DNA of 64,000 nt from Arthrobacter horti (lineage in GTDB: Bacteria > Actinomycetota > Actinomycetes > Actinomycetales > Micrococcaceae). Positions 58,299 through 64,000 of the stretch are shown in pieces; position 1 is the first letter of the stretch, and every line of letters starts with the position of its first letter. A model generated the notes under the pieces. That model saw only the letters and a list, made by a program, of their open reading frames with translations. It did no database searches and had not been told where the DNA came from. Where the stretch lies: the NCBI RefSeq assembly GCF_030731045.1, contig NZ_JAVALS010000008.1, forward strand, positions 55,121 through 119,120, written 5' to 3'. A program made the translations under genes and the position numbers.

Positions 58299-58425
58299 AT
58301 TTTGACCCTGGGAAAACTACCCGCTGCCGAGCCTGGCCCGCGCGAGCCTGGAGCGGTCCGGACTTGCGCGGCGGCCGGCGGCTTCCGAAGCAATTGTGAC
58401 CGTCGCCACTCCGGGTTGACAGGCC

Positions 58426-58438
58426 TAAGATGGACGCC
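58426..58438 (+). promoter_or_regulatory. Leaderless promoter -10 of apt
   Basis: TAAGAT at 58426-58431, seven bases, then GTG 58439. Confidence 0.55.
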
Positions 58439-58993
58439 GTGTCAGCTGCAATCCACGAATCCGCCCTTGCCGTCCTCGACCGCCTCTGCGCCGTCATCCC
58501 CGACTACCCGGAAGAGGGGATCGTCTTCCGCGATCTGACCCCCGTGTTCGCCGACGGAGCCGGCTTCCGCACCGTGGTGGAAGCACTCATCGAGCCGTTC
58601 AGGGGCGGCTTCGACGTGGTGGCCGGCGTCGAGGCGAGGGGCTTCCTGCTCGCCGCCGCGGCCGCCTACGCCTCCGGGACCGGCGTCGTCGCCGTCCGCA
58701 AGGCGGGCAAGCTGCCGCGGGAGACGTTCTCGCAGGATTACGCCCTGGAATACGGCAGTGCCACGCTGGAGATCCACAAGAACGACCTCGCCCCGGGAAC
58801 CCGGGTCCTGCTGCTGGACGACGTCCTGGCCACCGGCGGAACCCTCGCCGCGGCCCATGCGCTCTTCGAGCGGGCCGGCACCCAGGTGACCGGCATCGGC
58901 GTCGTGCTCGAACTCGATGGACTGCCTGGCCGCGAGCGGCTCTCCGCCGCCGGCGTCGACCCGGAATCCGTGCACGTGCTCCAGAAGGTCTGA
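58439..58993 (+). CDS. apt: Adenine phosphoribosyltransferase
   Basis: 184 residues. Salvages adenine to AMP with PRPP. PRPP loop VLLLDDVLATGGTLAAA near residue 125, FRDLTPVF and VEARGFLL near the N-terminus, and VRKAGKLPRETFSQDY flexible hood are all typical of APRT. GTG 58439 is chosen over ATG 58430 because the -10 element covers the latter. In many actinobacteria apt precedes relA; here it precedes a HelD-like gene. Confidence 0.95.
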   Translation: MSAAIHESALAVLDRLCAVIPDYPEEGIVFRDLTPVFADGAGFRTVVEALIEPFRGGFDVVAGVEARGFLLAAAAAYASGTGVVAVRKAGKLPRETFSQDYALEYGSATLEIHKNDLAPGTRVLLLDDVLATGGTLAAAHALFERAGTQVTGIGVVLELDGLPGRERLSAAGVDPESVHVLQKV

Positions 58994-59047
58994 GCTTCCC
59001 CGCTCAGATACCCAATCGTTCACCTGGATGGTTGTAGAATGGACGGT

Positions 59048-59063
59048 CCGTTATTCATAACGG
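59048..59063. promoter_or_regulatory. Inverted repeat at the helR promoter
   Basis: CCGTTAT and ATAACGG flank TC, a perfect 7-bp inverted repeat starting 8 bp after the TAGAAT -10 (59035-59040), i.e. at the transcription start; a candidate operator. Confidence 0.5.
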
Positions 59064-59093
59064 TGGTGAATCGTGGGGAAGAGGAGTTGCCTG

Positions 59094-61340
59094 ATGCTCG
59101 AGACCGACCTGGCGCACGAACGCGATTACGTCCATGGGCTGTACAGCCGCCTGGACGAGCTGCGCGAGGAGAAGAGGGCTCAGCTCGCCCGGGTACGGCG
59201 CAGCGGCGCCGTCGGCAGTATTCAGAACGTGTCGGAGCGGGATGCTTTCGCGGCCCTCTATGAGGACCGGCTGGCCCAGCTCGACGCCGTGGAGGACCGT
59301 CTGGTCTTCGGCCGCCTGGATCTTGATGAGGGCGGACCGCAGTACATCGGCCGCATCGGACTCTCCACGGAGGACCTCCAGCGGCTCATGGTGGACTGGC
59401 GCGCGCCGGAGGCCGGGCACTTCTATCAGGCCACCGCGTTCGACCGGCAAGGCGTCCGCCGTCGCCGGCACTTGATCCTGGCCGGACGCGAGCTGAAGGC
59501 CATGGAAGACGACGTCCTGGATCCGGGCATGCTCAGCGAGCACGGCGGTCATCAGGGCGAGGGGGCGCTCCTGGCCGCGCTGAACTCCAAACGCACCGGC
59601 CAGATGTCGGACATCGTCAGCACCATCCAGGCCGAGCAGGACCGGATCATCCGCAGCACCATCTCCGGCGCACTCGTGGTCCAGGGCGGCCCCGGCACCG
59701 GCAAGACGGCCGTGGCGCTCCACCGCGCCGCGTACCTGCTGTACTCCCACCGTGAGCGGCTGAAGTCGGCCGGCGTCCTCCTGGTCGGTCCCAGCAGCTC
59801 CTTCATGAAATACATCGAACGTGTCCTGCCCTCGCTCGGTGAGACCGGCGTGGTCATGGCGAGCCTCGGCCGCCTCTACCCGGGTGTGGACACCGTGGCC
59901 GAACATGACCCCCGGGTTGCCGCGCTCAAGGGCCGCCTGGCCATGGCCGTCGTGGTGGCCAACGCCGTCGCGCAGCGTCAGCGGACGTTCGCACAGCCGC
60001 GCACGGTGGTGGTGGACGGCTACCGGCTGGTCCTCTCGCCGAGGCAGGTCTCCCGCGCCCGCGACAAGGCCCGCCAGACCGGCAAGCCGCACAACGAGGC
60101 ACGCGCCACCTTCGTCAAGATCCTGCTGCGGGAACTCACCGAGCAGATGACCGAGAAGGTCCTGGCATCCAGCCCGGGCAACAGCGCCGACCGCTCGTAC
60201 CTGGCGGAGGACGTGCGGTCCTCCCGGGATGTCCGGGTGGCGCTCAACCTGGCCTGGATGCCGGTCACACCGGAGAAGCTCCTCACGGATCTGTTCTCCA
60301 AGCCCGCCATCCTGCGCGCGTGCACCCCCGGGTTCACCGATGAGGAGCGGGCTCTGCTGGTACGAGCTGCCGATGCACGGTGGACCGAGTCGGACGTCCC
60401 CCTCCTCGACGAGGCCGCCGAGCTCCTGGGCGAGTACGACATCCACGCCGGACGCAACGCGGCCGCGGCCGAGCGCCAGCGGGAACGCGACCTCGAGGAC
60501 GCCAAGCGCGCGCTCGCCGACATCGAGCATCTGGAGAGCACCCCGAACTTCACCGCGGAGGAGATCGTGGAGGCCAACACCCTGCATGACGCCCGCCTCG
60601 GCGCCTCGGACCGCGCCCGCGGGGACCGGACCTGGGCCTATGGCCACGTGGTGGTGGATGAGGCGCAGGAGCTCTCCCACATGCAGTGGCGCCTCCTGGC
60701 CCGCCGCTGCCCGCTGAAGTCCTTCACGATCGTCGGCGACATCGCCCAGACCAGCTCGGCCGCCGGCGCCCAGTCCTGGGCCTCGGCGCTGACACCGGAG
60801 TTCGGCAAGCACTGGCGGCTGGAGGAGCTGACGGTCAACTACCGCACGCCGTCGCAGATCGCCGAGGCGGCCGTCCGCATGGCGAACGCCGCCGGGCAGA
60901 TCGTCTCCGCCCCGAAGGCCGTCCGGGAGGGCACCTGGGAGACGGTCATCGACCGTGTGGCGCGCGACGGCGTCGTGCCCGCCCTGGTGGGCGCACTGCC
61001 TGAGGAGCTCTCACTGCTCGACGGCGGCCTGCTGGCCGTCATCGCGGGTGAGCGTCAGCTGGCCCCGGCCACGAAGGCCCTCCGCGCCGTGTACGGCACA
61101 CGGGTGGGCGGAGGCTCGGGCAGCTACGAGCAGGACATCGTGGTCATCAGCCCGCAGGAGGCGAAGGGCCTGGAGTTCGACGGCGTCGTGATTCTCGAGC
61201 CGAATGAGCTCCTGGAGGAGGCGCACGGCCGGCTGGGCGATCTGTATGTGGCCATGACGCGCCCCACGCAGCGGCTTCGGCTGATCGCTTCTGGACCGGT
61301 CCCGGACGGTATCGAAGCGGTCGGTTCGTCCACGGTCTGA
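59094..61340 (+). CDS. helR: HelD/HelR-like RNA polymerase-associated SF1 ATPase
   Basis: 748 residues. UvrD/Rep-type ATPase: Walker A VQGGPGTGKTAVALHR near residue 200, motif II VVVDEAQELSHMQWRLL, motif III IVGDIAQTSSAAGA, motif IV region YRTPSQIAEAAVRMA and motif V/VI VISPQEAKGLEFDGVVI with VAMTRPTQRLRLI. The N-terminal coiled-coil (residues ~1-70, charged) is the arm class II HelD proteins insert into RNA polymerase. HelR in Streptomyces and HelD in mycobacteria displace rifampicin or recycle polymerase; that role is inferred here. ATG 59094 has GAGGAG seven bases upstream. The symbol is by similarity only. Confidence 0.85.
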   Translation: MLETDLAHERDYVHGLYSRLDELREEKRAQLARVRRSGAVGSIQNVSERDAFAALYEDRLAQLDAVEDRLVFGRLDLDEGGPQYIGRIGLSTEDLQRLMVDWRAPEAGHFYQATAFDRQGVRRRRHLILAGRELKAMEDDVLDPGMLSEHGGHQGEGALLAALNSKRTGQMSDIVSTIQAEQDRIIRSTISGALVVQGGPGTGKTAVALHRAAYLLYSHRERLKSAGVLLVGPSSSFMKYIERVLPSLGETGVVMASLGRLYPGVDTVAEHDPRVAALKGRLAMAVVVANAVAQRQRTFAQPRTVVVDGYRLVLSPRQVSRARDKARQTGKPHNEARATFVKILLRELTEQMTEKVLASSPGNSADRSYLAEDVRSSRDVRVALNLAWMPVTPEKLLTDLFSKPAILRACTPGFTDEERALLVRAADARWTESDVPLLDEAAELLGEYDIHAGRNAAAAERQRERDLEDAKRALADIEHLESTPNFTAEEIVEANTLHDARLGASDRARGDRTWAYGHVVVDEAQELSHMQWRLLARRCPLKSFTIVGDIAQTSSAAGAQSWASALTPEFGKHWRLEELTVNYRTPSQIAEAAVRMANAAGQIVSAPKAVREGTWETVIDRVARDGVVPALVGALPEELSLLDGGLLAVIAGERQLAPATKALRAVYGTRVGGGSGSYEQDIVVISPQEAKGLEFDGVVILEPNELLEEAHGRLGDLYVAMTRPTQRLRLIASGPVPDGIEAVGSSTV

Positions 61341-61359
61341 GACGGGCCGCACGGAATGC

Positions 61360-61371
61360 TACTTTGAGAGG
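61360..61371 (+). promoter_or_regulatory. Leaderless promoter -10 of tyrS
   Basis: TACTTT at 61360-61365, six bases, then GTG 61372. Confidence 0.55.
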
Positions 61372-62697
61372 GTGTCACAGCTGAGCGAAACCATGCCGGG
61401 CGCAAGCCTGGAGAACCAGAAGAACGATCCCGCCTTCGCCAACGTCTGGCAGGACCTGAAGTGGCGTGGCCTCATCCACGTGTCCACGGATGAGGCGGAG
61501 CTGGAGAAACTCCTTGCCGGCGAGCCTGTGACCTACTATTGCGGCTTCGACCCGACGGCCCCGAGCCTGCACCTGGGCAACCTGGTCCAGCTGCTGGTCA
61601 TGCGCCGTTTGCAGCTGGCCGGCCACAAGCCCCTGGGTCTGGTGGGCGGCTCCACCGGCCTGATCGGCGACCCGCGTCAGACGGCCGAGCGTGTCCTGAA
61701 CACCAAGGAGACGGTGGCCGAGTGGGTGGGACGTCTTCAGAGCCAGGTCTCGCGCTTCCTGTCCTTCGAGGGGGAGAACGCCGCCCGCCTGGTGAACAAC
61801 CTGGACTGGACGGCGCCGCTGTCCGCCATCGACTTCCTGCGTGAGATCGGCAAGCACTTCCGCGTCGGGACGATGGTCAAGAAGGACATCGTGGCCAGCC
61901 GCCTGAACTCGGATGAGGGCATCAGCTACACCGAGTTCAGTTACCAGATCCTGCAGGGCATGGACTACCTGGAGCTGCACCGTGCCTACGACTGCGTCCT
62001 GCAGACCGGCGGCAGCGATCAGTGGGGCAACCTGACCAGTGGCACCGAGCTGATCCGCAAGGTCGAAGGCCACAGCGTCCACGCGCTGGGCACGCCCCTG
62101 ATCACCAACTCGGACGGCACCAAGTTCGGCAAGAGCGAGGGCAACGCCGTCTGGCTTGACGGCGACATGTGCTCGCCGTACACCTTCTACCAGTTCTGGC
62201 TCAACACGTCCGACGCGGATGTGGTGGACCGCCTGAAGGTCTTCACGTTCCTCCGCCGTGCCGAGATCGAGGAACTCGCCATCGCCGTGGCGGAGCGCCC
62301 GTTCGCCCGTGACGCCCAGCGCCGCCTGGCGTGGGAGGTCACCAGCCTGGTGCACGGTGTGGACGCGACCGAGAAGGTCATCGCGGCGTCCGCGGCCGTG
62401 TTCGGCAACGGCGATCTGTCCGTGCTGGACGAGCCGACGCTCCTGGCGGTCTCCGCGGAGCTCGCGTCCGCTACCGTGGCGGCCGATGAGCTGGCTGTGG
62501 TGGACCTGCTGGTGGCCACGGGCCTGGTGAAGTCCAAGTCCGACGCCCGCCGCACCATCACCGAGGGCGGCGCATACGTCAACAACGCCAAGGTGAGCGA
62601 CGTGGACCAGGTGGTCTCCTCCGGCGAACTGCTGCACGGCAAGTACCTGCTGCTGCGCCGCGGCAAGAAGAACCTCGCGAGCATCACGGTCTCCTGA
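61372..62697 (+). CDS. tyrS: Tyrosine--tRNA ligase
   Basis: 441 residues. Class I synthetase with HIGH-like SLHLGNLVQLLVM, KMSKS-like TKFGKSEGNAVW (the KFGKS form of TyrRS), tyrosine site YCGFDPTAPS and QTGGSDQWGN, and a C-terminal S4 RNA-binding domain (VKSKSDARRTITEGGAYVNN). The leaderless start excludes a T-box. It commonly lies next to the rRNA operon in Arthrobacter-like genomes, as here. Confidence 0.98.
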   Translation: MSQLSETMPGASLENQKNDPAFANVWQDLKWRGLIHVSTDEAELEKLLAGEPVTYYCGFDPTAPSLHLGNLVQLLVMRRLQLAGHKPLGLVGGSTGLIGDPRQTAERVLNTKETVAEWVGRLQSQVSRFLSFEGENAARLVNNLDWTAPLSAIDFLREIGKHFRVGTMVKKDIVASRLNSDEGISYTEFSYQILQGMDYLELHRAYDCVLQTGGSDQWGNLTSGTELIRKVEGHSVHALGTPLITNSDGTKFGKSEGNAVWLDGDMCSPYTFYQFWLNTSDADVVDRLKVFTFLRRAEIEELAIAVAERPFARDAQRRLAWEVTSLVHGVDATEKVIAASAAVFGNGDLSVLDEPTLLAVSAELASATVAADELAVVDLLVATGLVKSKSDARRTITEGGAYVNNAKVSDVDQVVSSGELLHGKYLLLRRGKKNLASITVS

Positions 62698-62716
62698 CCG
62701 CAGGCCTCGCAGAAAG

Positions 62717-62776
62717 ACGGCCCGTCCTCTCCCGGCCGCCCACGTTCCAGTGGGCTTGCGGGGGAGGGCGGGCCGT
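62717..62776. terminator. Terminator between tyrS and the nitrilase-family gene
   Basis: Outer imperfect stem ACGGCCCGTCC... with ...GGGCGGGCCGT encloses an inner GCCCAC/GTGGGC hairpin; the genes converge on it. Confidence 0.75.
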
Positions 62777-62796
62777 CGTCGTACCTGGTGATCCGG

Positions 62797-63612
62797 TCAG
62801 AGATCCACGCGGTTGGCGAGGACTGGCAGGGTGGCGCGTGCCTGCGCCACCACCTCCGGATCCAGCTCGGCGACGAGCAGCTGCACGGCGCCGTCGGCAC
62901 GGATGACATCCGTGCCGAGCGGGCCGACGACGCCGGAGTGCCCCACGCCGGTGGGAAGGTTCTTCGGGTTCTCAATGCCGAGCGCGGCCGGGTCCGCCTG
63001 CCCGGCGGCGAGGACGTAGCTGGTGGTGTCGAGCGCCCGGGCACGGGTGAGCAGTTCCCAGTGCTCCACCTTGCCGGGACCGGGACCCCAGGATGCGCAG
63101 ACGATGTGAGCCTGGGCGCCGGCCAGGGCATTAGCGGTGAAGAGGGCGGGGAAGCGGACGTCGTAGCAGGTGGCAAGACCGAACGTGATCCCTTCCACGG
63201 TGAACGTGACCGGGGTGGCCCCGGGCTCCACGGTGTCCGACTCCGCGAAGCCGAACGCGTCGTAGAGGTGGATCTTGGTGTAGGAGGTCTCCACCTCCGG
63301 CCCGGTGACCAGGAGGGTGTTACGGACCCGGGAGCGTCCTCCGTGCGTGGCTGAACCATCGCCCGGGTTGAACATGCCGGCCACCACGGTCACGCCGTTA
63401 TCCCGGGCGATCGTCCGGACCTCTTCCGCCCACGCGCCGTCCAGGGGTTCCGCCACCGGGCCCAGGGGATTGCCGAAGGCGCACATGCTCGCTTCCGGGA
63501 ACACCACCAGCCGCGCACCGGCGGCCGCGGCCTGGGCCGTGTGGTGGCGGATCAGTTCAAGGTTCCCCTGGGGATCGGATCCACTGAGGATCTGGGCGAG
63601 TGCGACGCGCAT
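62797..63612 (-). CDS. Carbon-nitrogen hydrolase family protein (nitrilase superfamily)
   Basis: 271 residues. Catalytic triad Glu in VVFPEASMCAFG, Lys in SYTKIHLYDAFGF, Cys in LATCYDVRFPALF, the E-K-C set of nitrilase-superfamily amidases; the YDxRFP sequence is like omega-amidase/Nit proteins and deaminated-glutathione amidase. It hydrolyses a small amide; the substrate is not known. ATG 63612 with AAGGAG five bases before it is preferred over 63654. Confidence 0.9.
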   Translation of the reverse strand: MRVALAQILSGSDPQGNLELIRHHTAQAAAAGARLVVFPEASMCAFGNPLGPVAEPLDGAWAEEVRTIARDNGVTVVAGMFNPGDGSATHGGRSRVRNTLLVTGPEVETSYTKIHLYDAFGFAESDTVEPGATPVTFTVEGITFGLATCYDVRFPALFTANALAGAQAHIVCASWGPGPGKVEHWELLTRARALDTTSYVLAAGQADPAALGIENPKNLPTGVGHSGVVGPLGTDVIRADGAVQLLVAELDPEVVAQARATLPVLANRVDL

Positions 63613-64000
63613 GGCGGCTCCTTGTACGGGAGGGTCTGTTGTCCGTTCCAGCATGTTCCGTCCGGGGGAGGGAGTCCAGCCTGATGGTCATCCCGGGCCG
63701 GCCTGGAGAGGCGCTCGAAGCACCGCCGGACGGCCGATTTGCGAGCAGCGCCGGTGGCGTGTAAAGTTGATCAGGTCGCCGCGACGGGGGCTGGAGGGGC
63801 TGAGAGGTTCTTCTGGTCGGGAGTCGGGTGGTTTGAATCCTTCGATGATCATCATGTGTGGTGTGTTTCGTTGTGATGTCTGTTGTTTGAGAACTCAATA
63901 GTGTGTCATGTTTTTTTGATACCAAATGTTTTGTTTGGTGGATGCTGATCATCACCCCGTGGTGGTTGGTGTTTGCCGGGTTTTGAATTTTCTGATGGAG
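63613..64000 (+). promoter_or_regulatory. Promoter and leader of an rRNA operon
   Basis: 388 bp without a protein gene. A likely promoter is TTTGCG at 63738-63743 and TAAAGT at 63762-63767 (18-bp spacing). GC drops sharply after 63840, with TTTGAGAACTCAATAGTGTG at 63885-63904, the boxA-region sequence typical of Micrococcaceae 16S leaders, then T-rich processing stems. The last bases, TTTTCTGATGGAG, fit the position just before AGTTTGATCCTGGCTCAG of 16S rRNA, which would start to the right of the window. Confidence 0.75.
63990..64000 (+). rRNA. rrs: Probable first bases of 16S rRNA (cut by window end)
   Basis: The final bases CTGATGGAG look like the mature 5' end of actinobacterial 16S rRNA. 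Only the leader context supports this, because the gene body is outside the window. Confidence 0.4.

Larger units (their letters stand above)
58077..58438. promoter_or_regulatory. Divergent control region of the fdrA operon and apt
   Basis: 362 bp without a gene. It holds a perfect 18-bp palindrome (58158-58175), GGTATACC (58291-58298), a TATATT -10 candidate on the minus strand (58211-58216), and the leaderless apt promoter at 58426. Confidence 0.6.

Noticed and set aside
59048..59063. Rifampicin-associated element before the HelR-like gene
   Set aside because: The inverted repeat CCGTTAT-TC-ATAACGG does not resemble the longer GC-rich palindrome described for Streptomyces, as far as I recall it.
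61321..61371. T-box riboswitch before tyrS
   Set aside because: The gene has a leaderless promoter and only 31 bp separate it from the previous gene; no room for a T-box. The pheS leader is also too short.

Overview
The window is high-GC bacterial chromosome with actinobacterial gene order and signals: GTG starts, leaderless promoters of the form TANNNT-6/7 nt-start, SOS boxes of the TCGAAC-N4-GTTCGA type, PriA in place of HisA, mycothiol-type enzymes and an rRNA leader like those of Micrococcaceae. The order ftsK-pgsA-cinA-clgR-(DUF3046)-recA-recX-miaB-miaA-dapF-hflX-lexA resembles the Mycobacterium tuberculosis ftsK to lexA neighbourhood. Overall it looks like an Arthrobacter-type member of the Micrococcaceae. 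This is inference from gene content and order; no search was run.

Layout. 1-2.7 kb: end of ftsK, pgsA, cinA/pncC, a ClgR-like regulator, a MarR regulator. 2.8-15 kb: DNA-damage and RNA-modification block (DUF3046, recA, recX, miaB, miaA, dapF, a methyltransferase, hflX, a DinG-like helicase, lexA, and a LysM protein divergent from lexA that resembles the SOS division inhibitors ChiZ/DivS/YneA). 15-21 kb: histidine genes hisC-hisB-hisH-priA with a 52-residue membrane protein embedded, then sseB, an MFS transporter and DUF1844. 21-25 kb: infC-rpmI-rplT with an attenuator-like leader and an AUU start for IF3, then an SpoU methyltransferase and a CDF transporter. 25-33 kb: MFS efflux, Nudix hydrolase, an SOS-controlled radical SAM protein, a SIMPL protein, pheS-pheT. 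32.8-38.8 kb: phosphopantetheinyl transferase, M1 metallopeptidase and a 1328-residue Pls-type membrane NRPS. 40-48.6 kb: a complete argCJBDFR-GH cluster with ARG boxes. 48.7-52.4 kb: a DinB-like protein and an alkylation-repair group (ogt, adaA-alkA fusion, mpg). 52.4-58.1 kb: a five-gene operon (ankyrin protein, FdrA, DUF1116, NCS1 permease, nucleobase-type deaminase). 58.4-63.6 kb: apt, a HelD/HelR-like RNA-polymerase-associated helicase, tyrS, a nitrilase-family amidase. The window ends in the promoter and leader of an rRNA operon, just at the expected 5' end of 16S rRNA.

Most of the window is conserved core genome. Two accessory modules stand out. The first is the Pls-like synthetase with its peptidase and nearby phosphopantetheinyl transferase: its hand-read adenylation pocket (D-A-E-S-I-G-T-V-V-K) resembles lysine codes, and its A-T-six membrane segments-three LbH-domain layout matches epsilon-poly-L-lysine synthetase. 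The second is the FdrA/DUF1116/ankyrin/NCS1/deaminase operon, which looks like a carbamoyl-transfer route for a nitrogen heterocycle but lacks the AllH and carbamate-kinase partners seen in E. coli.
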